64,000 bases of DNA from an uncultured Alphaproteobacteria bacterium (GTDB lineage Bacteria; Pseudomonadota; Alphaproteobacteria; RF32; CAG-239). The DNA lies in contig CAKQUE010000002.1 in NCBI GenBank assembly GCA_934277435.1, forward strand, positions 66,866 to 130,865, written 5' to 3'. Under the pieces are notes generated by a model. The model was not told the DNA's origin and ran no database searches. It was given only the letters and a program-made list of their open reading frames with translations. A program made the position numbers and the translations under genes. Positions 16,125 through 24,872 of the stretch are shown in pieces. Position 1 is the first letter of the stretch. The number at the start of each line of letters is the position of its first letter.

Positions 16125-17309
16125 CTACATGGCAAAATCGTTGCCAGGCTGATAGTTTTCATACGCCCGCTTTAATTCATTGCGTACCAGTTCAGGCTCA
16201 TATACCAAAGCCACTTGCACAACGAAATAATCAGACGCTGAAAACGTGCCATCCAAATAGTCAGCATACACATTTTTCAGCATACGCTTCAATGGATAGT
16301 GAAACAGCGGCGTCATGCTCAAGCTGTTGATACGAGGATGTATCTTCAGCAACAAGCTGCGGCTCATTGGGCTCAAGAATCCTCTGTCAAAAATGAAGTT
16401 AATCATATTGACAGATATTCTTCCCGTTAGCGGAATTATATCATATACAAAAGAGCAAATCTCCTTATAAATTTGTCCTTGCGCCGCCTTTTCTTCGGCT
16501 GTTGCACATGGAAGCGAATTATAAATACTTATAATTTGCTCTTCAGCAATATGATAAAGTTTTTCACGACGGCAGCCGTCTTTTTGGTTGAGCAGCAGGC
16601 GAATTTCTGAAACTCCAAGCTTGACTTTGTTCCGCTTCATGGATTCCAGATGCTTGATAGTCTGCTTCAAAAACTGCTTGTTTTCTTCAAACACTGCATT
16701 TTGCAATGCTTGCTCAGCGCTCCACTGCTCGAAATCAAGCTGTTTTCCTTCAATCAACCTAGCAAAAGCCGCGCGACCGACATCATTAACTTTGTGGACA
16801 AACTCCGTTGTCTTACTAATCAGATACTCCAGCGAACGACTCTTGTCCTTAGCGTAGCTTTTACGCATGCGAGCCAGTAATTTACTGTAATCGTTGCGGT
16901 CAAAGTCCTCCATTGCATGCACTTCCGCCACAAAAGCTGCGTCTTTGTGATCATAGCCGTGAATATGTACGCTTTGAAGGAACGTAAACTTCATCTTGGC
17001 ATAGAGTTTTACCTCTATGCTGTCAATTTGAAACACATCCTCCTCAAAATCGCCAAAATCCTCACCGTTATGAATACGTGTAACAGCCCAGCGGCGCGCA
17101 ACAGGCATCAGCTTTTTTAGAGTGGCCTTTTCAAAGGCCTTTTTGTCATACCCCATCTTCTCGTAATAAGGTATTTTGTGCATTGCATCTTCATCAGAAG
17201 CATCTTGCACAAATTTCTTAACCCCATCAAGCAAACCACACAACAAAGTCTTTGCCTCTGCAGAATCCTTTACAGCTACAGATACCGAGTCATTTCCAAT
17301 AATTTCCAT
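16125..17309 (-). CDS. Protein of unknown function (394 aa)
   Basis: A mainly helical, charged, apparently cytosolic protein. It has no signal peptide, membrane segment or catalytic motif that I recognise. Notable stretches are HIHGYDHKDAAFVAEVHAME, with clustered His/Asp/Glu, and a C-terminal half rich in aromatic and basic residues. It has its own promoter (TTGACA-17-TACATT at 17347-17375), an AT-rich leader ending in ATCGT before ATG, and no ribosome binding site. It thus belongs to the SD-less class. Codon use (frequent AAG, GCC, CTC) differs from lon and gyrA beside it, which suggests foreign origin. Confidence 0.7.
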   Translation of the reverse strand: MEIIGNDSVSVAVKDSAEAKTLLCGLLDGVKKFVQDASDEDAMHKIPYYEKMGYDKKAFEKATLKKLMPVARRWAVTRIHNGEDFGDFEEDVFQIDSIEVKLYAKMKFTFLQSVHIHGYDHKDAAFVAEVHAMEDFDRNDYSKLLARMRKSYAKDKSRSLEYLISKTTEFVHKVNDVGRAAFARLIEGKQLDFEQWSAEQALQNAVFEENKQFLKQTIKHLESMKRNKVKLGVSEIRLLLNQKDGCRREKLYHIAEEQIISIYNSLPCATAEEKAAQGQIYKEICSFVYDIIPLTGRISVNMINFIFDRGFLSPMSRSLLLKIHPRINSLSMTPLFHYPLKRMLKNVYADYLDGTFSASDYFVVQVALVYEPELVRNELKRAYENYQPGNDFAM

Positions 17310-17346
17310 ACGATAAATTTAATTAATAATACTGTTTACGTCTAAA

Positions 17347-17375
17347 AATGTAGCTCTTTTTTGCAATATTGTCAA
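17347..17375 (-). promoter_or_regulatory. Sigma-70-type promoter
   Basis: Minus strand: TTGACA (17375-17370), 17 bp, TACATT (17352-17347). It drives the gene at 16125-17309. Confidence 0.8.
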
Positions 17376-17384
17376 GCTGTGCCA

Positions 17385-17430
17385 TAAAAAAACAGCCGCA
17401 GTTTTAAGGACTGAAGCTGATTTTTTTTAA
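17385..17430 (-). terminator. lon terminator
   Basis: Imperfect stem CAGCTTCAGTCC / ACTGCGGCTG on the minus strand followed by TTTTTTTATGG, just after the lon stop. Confidence 0.75.
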
Positions 17431-17454
17431 GATTGTTTGTTTTTTTTAAGTAAA

Positions 17455-19782
17455 CTATTTATGCAAAGCGATTTTCAAAACCTCTGAAACATTGTCTACC
17501 GGAATAATTTTCATCCCCTTTTTTACGTTATCAGGAATTTCTGCCAAATCCTTTTCATTTTCTTTTGGAATAATCACGGTTTTGATGCCGCCGCGCAAAG
17601 CTGCAAGCAATTTTTCTTTCAAACCGCCAATTGGCAAAACTCGCCCTTGCAAGGTTATTTCTCCGGTCATGGCCACGTCTTTTTTAACCGGAGTTTTAGT
17701 AAACACCGAAACTAAAGTTGTGTACATAGCTATACCGGCCGACGGTCCGTCTTTTGGCGTTGCGCCTTCTGGCACATGAACATGCACGTCAGTTTTTTCA
17801 AACACTTCAGGATCTATACCCAAATCTTTGGAATGAGCACGCACCACCGAATATGCGGTTTCGATTGACTCTTTCATCACATCGCCCAGCTTACCGGTTT
17901 GTGTTACCTTTCCCTTTCCTGGCATATCCACGGCTTCAATAAACAATATATCGCCGCCGACTTCTGTCCACGCCAAACCTGTTGTCACACCAATATGGTC
18001 TTGCTTTTCTGCCTCGCCATAACTAAAGCGTTTTACGCCCAAATATTTTTCCAGATTTTCAGGCGTAACTTCTATTTTGACGCATTTGCCTTTTTGCAGC
18101 AAAATTTCTTTAGTAGCTTTGCGGGCAATTGTTGAAAGCTCGCGTTCCAAATTGCGTACACCGGCCTCTCGGGTATAATAACGGATTATATCTTTGATTG
18201 CCGCATCTGTGATAAGCAATTCCGAACATTTAACCGCATTTTCATCAAACACCTTTTTTAATAAATGGCGTTTGGCAATTTCAACTTTTTCATCTTCCGT
18301 ATAGCCAGAAAGCTGAATAATCTCCATACGGTCAAGCAAAGGCCGCGGCATATCCAGAGAATTGGCGGTTGTCACAAACATAACGTCTGACAAATCATAA
18401 TCAACTTCCAAATAATGGTCATTAAAGGTAGAGTTTTGCTCTGGGTCCAAAACCTCAAGCAAGGCAGAACTCGGATCACCGCGCCAATCGTTACCAAGCT
18501 TATCGATTTCATCAAGCAAAAACAGCGGATTAGACGTGCCGACTTTTTTCATTGATTGCACAATTTTACCAGGCATAGCGCCAACATAGGTGCGGCGATG
18601 ACCTCTGATTTCGGCCTCATCACGCATACCACCCAACGAAGCACGCACAAAATTGCGGTTTGTGGCGCGGGCAATAGATTTACCAAGCGAAGTTTTACCA
18701 ACCCCCGGAGGGCCAACCAAGCACAATATAGGCGCTTTCATATTTTTGGAGCGAGATTGCACAGCTAAATATTCCACAATACGTTCTTTAACTTTTTCTA
18801 AGCCATAGTGGTCTTCTTCCAAAACATCAATTGCTTTTTGCAAGTCTTTGTTTAATTTAGTCTTTTTATCCCAAGGAATATCCAACAACCAATCCAAATA
18901 ATTACGTATAACCGCGCTTTCTGGAGAAGAATTTCCCATATTTTTAAGTTTTTTCAACTCGGACAAAGCTTTTTCACGCGCTTCTTTAGTAAATTTTGTC
19001 GCGTTGATGCGTTTGAGATAATTACCAAATTCATCACCGTCTTCGCCATCATTCAGCTCTTTTTGAATAGCCTTAATCTGCTCATTCAAATAATATTCTT
19101 TTTGGCTTTTTTCCATTTGTTTTTTGACACGATTTTTGATTTTGTCTTCGACTTCCATCACCATCATTTCTGTGTCAATCAGCTGCAGTAATTTGTTTAA
19201 ACGTTCTTTCAAATTACCGGCTTCAAGCAAAAACTGTTTATCTTCGGTTTTCAGCGCCAAGTGCGAAGCTATGGTATCAGCCAGCTTGTCATATTCTTCT
19301 ATTTGTTTAACCGACTGCACCACATCAAGCGGAATTTTTTTATTGAGTTTAATATATTCCTCAAACTGGCTGACAACCGCCCTCGCCCACGATTTTAGCT
19401 CTGTATTATCTTCATTTTCCTGCGGATAAGGCAAAATCGACGCCGAAATATAAGCTCCTTCGTGATGAAAAGATTTAATTTTGATGCGTTCAATACCTTC
19501 AACCAAAATTTTCACGGTTCCGTCTGGCAACTTTAACATTTGCAAAATATTGCCACGAGTGCCAACTTTATACAAATCAGCGGCTTCAGGAACTTCTACA
19601 TCGGCTTTTTTTTGCATTACCAAAACAATATCCGAGCCTTTGTCATTAGCCTTTTGCACAGCTTCAATAGACATTTCGCGTCCCACAAAAATCGGCACAA
19701 TCATCTTTGGATAAACCACAACATCACGCAGCGGCAACACCGGCAGCACAATTTTTTTTGTTTCTACTTTGCTTTCTTCCAT
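17455..19782 (-). CDS. lon: ATP-dependent protease Lon
   Basis: 775 aa, close to the usual 780. Order: N-terminal substrate-binding domain (LPVLPLRDVVVYPKMIVPIF), helical linker, AAA+ module with Walker A GPPGVGKTSLGKS and LDEIDKLG, and the C-terminal protease with catalytic Ser in PKDGPSAGIAM and Lys in PIGGLKEKLLAALRG. It degrades misfolded and regulatory proteins. I set the start at ATG 19782 because AGGA lies just upstream. The longer frame to 19869 runs through the likely promoter, TTGTCG-17-TATATA. It is a single gene; clpX, the common neighbour, is absent. Confidence 0.96.
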   Translation of the reverse strand: MEESKVETKKIVLPVLPLRDVVVYPKMIVPIFVGREMSIEAVQKANDKGSDIVLVMQKKADVEVPEAADLYKVGTRGNILQMLKLPDGTVKILVEGIERIKIKSFHHEGAYISASILPYPQENEDNTELKSWARAVVSQFEEYIKLNKKIPLDVVQSVKQIEEYDKLADTIASHLALKTEDKQFLLEAGNLKERLNKLLQLIDTEMMVMEVEDKIKNRVKKQMEKSQKEYYLNEQIKAIQKELNDGEDGDEFGNYLKRINATKFTKEAREKALSELKKLKNMGNSSPESAVIRNYLDWLLDIPWDKKTKLNKDLQKAIDVLEEDHYGLEKVKERIVEYLAVQSRSKNMKAPILCLVGPPGVGKTSLGKSIARATNRNFVRASLGGMRDEAEIRGHRRTYVGAMPGKIVQSMKKVGTSNPLFLLDEIDKLGNDWRGDPSSALLEVLDPEQNSTFNDHYLEVDYDLSDVMFVTTANSLDMPRPLLDRMEIIQLSGYTEDEKVEIAKRHLLKKVFDENAVKCSELLITDAAIKDIIRYYTREAGVRNLERELSTIARKATKEILLQKGKCVKIEVTPENLEKYLGVKRFSYGEAEKQDHIGVTTGLAWTEVGGDILFIEAVDMPGKGKVTQTGKLGDVMKESIETAYSVVRAHSKDLGIDPEVFEKTDVHVHVPEGATPKDGPSAGIAMYTTLVSVFTKTPVKKDVAMTGEITLQGRVLPIGGLKEKLLAALRGGIKTVIIPKENEKDLAEIPDNVKKGMKIIPVDNVSEVLKIALHK

Positions 19783-19885
19783 ATTTTCCTGCATCTCAGC
19801 ATAACTCCGTCCAATACATCTTTTTATTATATAGGGTTGCTTTTTCCGTTCGACAATAGCGCATTGCAAATTTTCCCCACTTTGT

Positions 19886-20158
19886 TTAGTTTATGGCGAT
19901 AATTTTAATATTATCCTCCAAATACTTTTCAACACCCTTGTTTATCAATTTTAAGAGCCGCTTGCTATCTTTAGAATTGATTTTCAAGCCAATCTCCGCT
20001 GCAAGCTCTTGAATATTCCTGTTATTAACATATTCATCAAAAGCCAAAATCAAATTAGTTTTGGCTGATAAATATTCTCCCTTTCTGGCTTTTGGATGAT
20101 TTTCTTCAAAAGTCCAAAAAATCTCATTAGCTATGTATGTTAACTCATGTATATTCAT
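19886..20158 (-). CDS. Small helical protein of unknown function (90 aa)
   Basis: Starts at ATG 20158 (GCAGGTG 6 bases upstream), MNIHELTYIANEIFWTFEEN. It is charged and helical, cytosolic, with a C-terminal stretch SKDSKRLLKLINKGVEKYLE. It lies between lon and an exported protein in the same direction. The longer frame upstream of 20158 has no ribosome binding site and is unlikely to be used. No family is recognised. Confidence 0.55.
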   Translation of the reverse strand: MNIHELTYIANEIFWTFEENHPKARKGEYLSAKTNLILAFDEYVNNRNIQELAAEIGLKINSKDSKRLLKLINKGVEKYLEDNIKIIAIN

Positions 20159-20227
20159 TTGACACCTGCAATGCATAATATAAATATTATTTATTGCCTT
20201 TGTCAATAATATTTTTCTAATATTTTA

Positions 20228-21160
20228 TTATTTTTTACCTATAATCTTATTTTTTTCTAATTTATCTTGCAAAAACTTGTTTATCTTACCATTGGCATCA
20301 GCGGCAGCACGGGTTAAGAGTTTTATTATCAAATTATCGGCCATTTGCTGTTCGTCTTTATCCGCGGCAAACAAAACAAAGTGATTTTGCTCTTGTTTGA
20401 GCGATTTAAAATCAGCATCATGCTGGGCTGTTGTCTGCAAAACAACAACCATTTGCATTTTATGATTTTTATCATCTATTTTATCTACTTCTGCTTTGGT
20501 TAAAGCCGGTTCAACCACAAAATCAGCCAAACTTTTATCATCTGTCACAAAATAATAGTCGCTGTGCGAGAATTTCTCTTTTAAAAAGTCGGTATAATGA
20601 TTGGTGTCCGTATCGTCCCAAAATTTCATATTTTCGATATACACCAGTTTTTTTTCTTTCAAATTCTGCGGTTTAAAAGCTGTTTTTTGTTTTACTTCTT
20701 CGGCGACTTCGGCAGCCATTTTCACTTCTGCATCTGGATTTATATGCGCAGGCTCAGCCGCTTTTTTATGTTCTTCTATCAAAGACTTTAGTTCATCGGC
20801 CGAAATTTCCAAATTAGCCGAAACATGCACACACACCCGATTTACTTCGGATAAAGTGACATTATGTTCAACATTGGTTAAATACTCATCAATAAGTCGA
20901 TAAGCAATAATATCAACCACTGACGGTGCTAAATTTTTACCGTATTTTTGAATAATTCCGGCAGATTTGACCGCGATAAGGCTAGCCTTATCAACAGCGC
21001 GATATTCCATAGTTTGTTTATCAAAATCTTGCTGTCTGTCATCACAGGCATCTGCCTCAACCATTTGAGATATCACTGCATTATCTTGAGCATAAGCACT
21101 ATTTTGCAAACATAACGCAAGCGCTGTCATGCATAAAATTTTTTCCAAACCAGCAGACAT
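20228..21160 (-). CDS. Exported protein of unknown function, second gene of an envelope pair
   Basis: About 310 aa. Signal peptide ending SAYAQ, then two parts. Residues about 45-130 show EYRAVDKASLIAVKSAGIIQ and NRVCVHVSANLEISADEL, a pattern like the FlgT-type/LPP20 N-terminal domain. Residues about 165-300 form a second alpha/beta domain (KLVYIENMKFWDDTDTNHYT). Start ATG 21160 lies at the end of the lipoprotein gene with GGTGG upstream, and the longer GTG start overlaps it. The two products probably act together in the envelope. I do not recognise a named family with certainty. Confidence 0.72.
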   Translation of the reverse strand: MSAGLEKILCMTALALCLQNSAYAQDNAVISQMVEADACDDRQQDFDKQTMEYRAVDKASLIAVKSAGIIQKYGKNLAPSVVDIIAYRLIDEYLTNVEHNVTLSEVNRVCVHVSANLEISADELKSLIEEHKKAAEPAHINPDAEVKMAAEVAEEVKQKTAFKPQNLKEKKLVYIENMKFWDDTDTNHYTDFLKEKFSHSDYYFVTDDKSLADFVVEPALTKAEVDKIDDKNHKMQMVVVLQTTAQHDADFKSLKQEQNHFVLFAADKDEQQMADNLIIKLLTRAAADANGKINKFLQDKLEKNKIIGKK

Positions 21161-21162
21161 TT

Positions 21163-21813
21163 TTACCACCAGCTTCTATCTCCGTCCGCCTGATGAACAA
21201 CTTCTGTCCATTCTCCGATTTTAACACCATCTTTGCTTTCTAAAGTCAAAGTATATTTTATGGCTGGCACTTGTTTAGTCGGAGTATCGAACCAATCAAC
21301 CGCGGTATTTAACACATATTCTGCCCGTGGCTTATTATTCACCAATATAGCAGTACTGCTGTTTTCCAGGCGTTTTTTAATGGTTTTCACGCCTTTATCA
21401 ATTCCGCCAGGTAAATCTTTGTCCGCAGTTTTAGTATCAGCCACAAAAATTCTTACCGGTTTATCTTGAAACACGGCTTTGGCATCATTAAGCATAGAAT
21501 TTACTGTTCGATTGGCTGAAATAACATAAATTTCCGGCAATTCAGGAATTATCGTTTTTTGTTGTTCCGGTGCTACCGGCTCTTCATCTGGGCAGCAGCG
21601 GCGCTTTTTGTGTTCAGAATAAACTTCGGTAACGCGTGGTTTTAGCACCAACGGCTCCGGCATGGCTTGCGGGCAATTATTTTCTACACACGAATAAGAA
21701 CACGGAACACTCACTTCCGCAACTTCTGGATACGCCTCAACTTCTGGCGTTTTTGACGCCGAAGAACAGCCTGCGACTAAAACCAACGTGCTGAGCAAAG
21801 CCATTTTTTTCAT
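21163..21813 (-). CDS. Lipoprotein, LpoB/YcfM-like fold suspected
   Basis: 216 aa. Lipobox LVAGC (Cys16). A Pro/Glu/Cys-rich linker follows, with several Cys (PCSYSCVENNC, RRCC). Then comes a globular domain with NRTVNSMLNDAKAVFQ, RIFVADTKTADKDLPGGIDKG and ALTLESKDG-type strands, ending in a Trp pair. The layout resembles the LpoB family of penicillin-binding-protein activators, but similarity is only to the pattern of strands. It has a strong ribosome binding site (AAAAAGGAG). It overlaps or abuts the following exported protein gene, suggesting one complex. Confidence 0.7.
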   Translation of the reverse strand: MKKMALLSTLVLVAGCSSASKTPEVEAYPEVAEVSVPCSYSCVENNCPQAMPEPLVLKPRVTEVYSEHKKRRCCPDEEPVAPEQQKTIIPELPEIYVISANRTVNSMLNDAKAVFQDKPVRIFVADTKTADKDLPGGIDKGVKTIKKRLENSSTAILVNNKPRAEYVLNTAVDWFDTPTKQVPAIKYTLTLESKDGVKIGEWTEVVHQADGDRSWW

Positions 21814-21951
21814 TTTGATATCTCCTTTTTATAGTTGTTACTATATTTACACGTCGACCCTTAAAAATACCTTAATATCGACCAAGATTTACTTGAAAAA
21901 TATTTAATAAACTTTTATGCTGAAAAAAATTATAAGCAAAGGACACTTAAA

Positions 21952-22389
21952 ATGCTGATTACTTTTTTGGCTGTTTTATCACCATTTTTAATACTAATTC
22001 CGCCACTACAGCGCAATCGCTTTTTTATTTTGTATTTTGCCATTATGATGCTGGCGGCCTACATAACCGAAAATCATTATTTTAGAGTGGTTATGTTTTC
22101 ACACAAAGCTTTTTTAGTTTTTTTAGTTTATCATTTATGTTGCATAAATATAGCAACGTTTATTGCCTATGGCGCAGATAAACACGCAGCCAAGCGCGGC
22201 GATTGGCGAGTGCCTGAAATACATCTGCACGCGCTGGAATTTTTGGGCGGCTGGCCCGGAGCTATTATCGCGCAAAATTTCTTTCATCATAAAACTAAAA
22301 AACGTAGTTTCCGAGCTATGTTTTGGCTGATGCTTGTTTTAGAAGCCGCGGCGATTTATATTATTTTGAAATATCTGAAGTTGATTTAA
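21952..22389 (+). CDS. DUF1294 membrane protein
   Basis: 145 aa with four hydrophobic segments. The conserved DUF1294 signature is YGADKHAAKRGDWRVPE, then LHALEFLGGWPGAIIAQNFFHHKTKK. The role of this family is unknown; it is often fused to cold-shock domains, but not here. AAAGGA precedes the start. It lies 12 bases before the DUF4139 gene with a fresh ribosome binding site, so they are likely cotranscribed. Divergent from the lipoprotein pair. Confidence 0.88.
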   Translation: MLITFLAVLSPFLILIPPLQRNRFFILYFAIMMLAAYITENHYFRVVMFSHKAFLVFLVYHLCCINIATFIAYGADKHAAKRGDWRVPEIHLHALEFLGGWPGAIIAQNFFHHKTKKRSFRAMFWLMLVLEAAAIYIILKYLKLI

Positions 22390-22401
22390 GGAGATTTTAT
22401 T

Positions 22402-23868
22402 ATGCATAAGACTTTATTTTTGCTTTTGGCCGGCACATTTTTAAGCGGCAACGCTTTAGCCGACGAACAAATTTTGCTGAAAAGCAATAACAGCAAGTTA
22501 ACGCTAAGTATCTATAATCAAGACTTAGCTTTAGTAAAAGACATTCGTCAAGCCGACATCAAAGCCGGAACGTCAGAAATCGTGTTTGATGGCGTCGCTC
22601 AGCAAATTCAGCCAGAAACAGCCATGCTTTATGGGCAGGATATTAAAGTCTTAGAGCAAAACTACAGCTATAATGTTATAACTTACGAAAATCTGGTAAA
22701 TCAATCGGTGGGGCAAGAAGTAACAACCGTCCGCCAAAATCCGCAAACCGGAGAAAATATTTTTGAAAAAGCCTATTTAATCGGCTCTACTTACGGTCAG
22801 CCTGTACTCAAATTTCCTTATGGTATTGAAACAAATTTTTCCGGACGTATTGTGTTTGACAAGATTCCGGCCGGCGTGAGCGATAAACCGACTTTAACAG
22901 CCAAAATTAACAACAAAAAATCCGGTGCAAAAAATTTGTTTTTGGCTTATTTAACCGGTGGTTTAAGCTGGAAAACCGACTATGTAGCCACCATAAACAA
23001 CAAAAACCAGCTGGATTTGACCGGTTGGGTAACCATCAACAACAACACCGGTGTTGACTATAACAACGCCAAAATTCAGCTTATTGCCGGCGAAGTCAAT
23101 GCAGTGCGCAATGTTGTCAAACCTCGTATGATGATGGCCAAAATGTCTATGGCGGTTATGAATGACAGTGGCGAAAGCGCAGGAATTGGTTCTGTGACAC
23201 CTGAACAAATCAGCAACTATGAGCTATATACCCTACCGGCCATCACCAGCATTAAAGACAAGCAGACCAAACAAATTGGTTTGATTGAAAAATCCGGCGT
23301 TAAATATGCTAAGGAATTCAATTTTAATTCTCCTCTGTATTTTGGCGGAAACTATGAATTTGAAAAAATGCATCCGGAAATTACTTATGTTTTAGAAAAT
23401 AGTAAAACATCAAACCTTGGAATATCATTACCTGCCGGAACTATGCGTTTTTATGAAAACGATAAAAACGGCAGTCTGCAATTTATCGGCTCTGCCAACA
23501 TCGGCAACACCGCCAAAGAAGAAAAATTACGTTTAAACCTTGGACAAGCTTTCAATTTGACTATCGCCGGAAAAATCAGCAAAGTATCAGAAAAAGAAAT
23601 TGAACGCAAACCGCAAAATAAATGCTACAATGTAAAAGTTTTGAAAACTTACACGGCGGAAACCACAATCAGCAATGCTGATACCGACGCCAACAGCGTT
23701 ATAATCAGCCAAAGTTTTCCAGATACTGCCAAACTGCTTAAAGAAAGCCATAAAGGAACGCTTAAAAACGCGTCAACCAAACAATGGACAGTATCTGTGC
23801 CGGCAAACGGGAAAACCACACTTTCTTTTACAGTACAAATTCCGCAAGACACACGAATTTGCGACTAA
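22402..23868 (+). CDS. Exported DUF4139 protein
   Basis: 488 aa. Signal peptide ending NALAD, then a beta-rich protein with the DUF4139 pattern: LSIYNQDLALVKDIRQADIK near the N terminus, YLTGGLSWKTDYVATINN in the middle, and LDLTGWVTINNNTGVDYNNA followed by IQLIAGEVN. The C-terminal half has NAD-type turns and ends in TLSFTVQIPQDTRICD. Relatives are periplasmic or surface proteins of unknown role. AAGGAG precedes the ATG. It ends at a long hairpin terminator and is followed by the tandem repeat array. Confidence 0.85.
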   Translation: MHKTLFLLLAGTFLSGNALADEQILLKSNNSKLTLSIYNQDLALVKDIRQADIKAGTSEIVFDGVAQQIQPETAMLYGQDIKVLEQNYSYNVITYENLVNQSVGQEVTTVRQNPQTGENIFEKAYLIGSTYGQPVLKFPYGIETNFSGRIVFDKIPAGVSDKPTLTAKINNKKSGAKNLFLAYLTGGLSWKTDYVATINNKNQLDLTGWVTINNNTGVDYNNAKIQLIAGEVNAVRNVVKPRMMMAKMSMAVMNDSGESAGIGSVTPEQISNYELYTLPAITSIKDKQTKQIGLIEKSGVKYAKEFNFNSPLYFGGNYEFEKMHPEITYVLENSKTSNLGISLPAGTMRFYENDKNGSLQFIGSANIGNTAKEEKLRLNLGQAFNLTIAGKISKVSEKEIERKPQNKCYNVKVLKTYTAETTISNADTDANSVIISQSFPDTAKLLKESHKGTLKNASTKQWTVSVPANGKTTLSFTVQIPQDTRICD

Positions 23869-23931
23869 TATTTTTCCGCAGTAACAGCTTTGTAAATTCG
23901 GATATTAGTTACAGATAGCGTTAAAACAAGA

Positions 23932-23990
23932 AGAGAGAAAATTTTTGCATACATTGAGGTACGTAAATTTTCTCTCTTTCGCAATTTTGG
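23932..23990 (+). terminator. Terminator of the DUF4139 gene
   Basis: 13-bp perfect stem AGAGAGAAAATTT (23932-23944) / AAATTTTCTCTCT (23965-23977), then TTCGCAATTTT. Confidence 0.75.
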
Positions 23991-24005
23991 TGCTAGACAA
24001 GTCGA

Positions 24006-24500
24006 AAAAGCCAAATAACAAGCTTAATACGCCGCAAGATTTTTTCGCAGTGTACAAACTAGCACATAAAAAAACCGGTTACTTATTGTTGCAACCGGTA
24101 CAAGCCCTTAAGAAACTCGGATAATAATGAGGCTAATACGCATTAACTTTTTTGCGCCGTGTACAAACTAGTACACGAGCGCAAAATTCACATAGCTCTC
24201 AGAAACTCGGATAATGAGCTTAATGCGAAGTAATATTTTTTCGCAGTGTACAAACTAGCACATAAGAAAAACCGGCTGCTTATTGTTGCAACCGGTACAA
24301 ACTCTCAGAAACTCGGATAATGAGCTTAATGCGAAGTAAGATTTTTTCGCAGTGTACAAACTAGTACACAAGAAAAACCGGCTGCTTATTGTTGCAACCG
24401 GTACAAACTCTCAGAAACTCGGATAATGAGGCTAATACGCATTAACTTTTTTGCGCCGTGTACAAACTAGTACACAAGCACAAAAAGTTAAAAGTAGTAG
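24006..24500. repeat. Tandem array of about 4.8 units (90-106 bp) with hairpins
   Basis: The anchor GAAACTCGGATAATGAG recurs at 24112 (with a 3-base insertion), 24202, 24308 and 24414. A preceding degenerate unit starts near 24006. Each unit has GTGTACAAACTAGTACAC or a decayed form, which is a 6-bp inverted repeat. Two unit types exist. Type B (units at 24006, 24202, 24308) also carries an ACCGG...CCGGT hairpin and reads TTAATGCGAAGTAA. Type A (24112, 24414) reads CTAATACGCATTAAC and lacks that hairpin. No reading frame crosses the array. It lies between converging genes. Confidence 0.85.
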
Positions 24501-24518
24501 ACCATTAGACGAGTTTCT

Positions 24519-24854
24519 CTATATCATAAAGCGGACAAGCTGCACCAAATAAGCATACACAGCAAATGCGGCAATTTTATAAAGCACGGCAATACTCATA
24601 ACCGAACCGCCGACAATTAAAAGCTGGATTAAAACAGCGGCGACAACCGCACACCCCAAAATCAGCAACCAATAATATTTTTGCTTTAAGAGCAGTAAAG
24701 AAACCACCAAGGCGGATATGGTTAAATATAACCCTTTCATCGCCCCAAACGTTTCCGAAACCGGAGCGGTTACGACGCCAAAACCAAAAATGAATGACGC
24801 CATAATCACCACCAAAGCCGCAATAAAAATCATAAAACAAGTTTGTTTTGACAT
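24519..24854 (-). CDS. Small four-segment membrane protein (111 aa)
   Basis: Four hydrophobic helices (about residues 5-26, 38-56, 60-80, 85-108) with short loops; almost no polar domain. It has a good ribosome binding site (AGAGGAT). It follows proS by 18 bases in the same direction, so it is at the end of the proS-pheT-pheS unit. No family is recognised. The repeat array lies directly beyond its stop. Confidence 0.7.
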   Translation of the reverse strand: MSKQTCFMIFIAALVVIMASFIFGFGVVTAPVSETFGAMKGLYLTISALVVSLLLLKQKYYWLLILGCAVVAAVLIQLLIVGGSVMSIAVLYKIAAFAVYAYLVQLVRFMI

Positions 24855-24872
24855 TTTTATATCCTCTAAAAA

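Noticed and set aside
24006..24500. CRISPR array
   Set aside because: Units of 90-106 bp are similar over their whole length, with no unique spacers and no cas genes.
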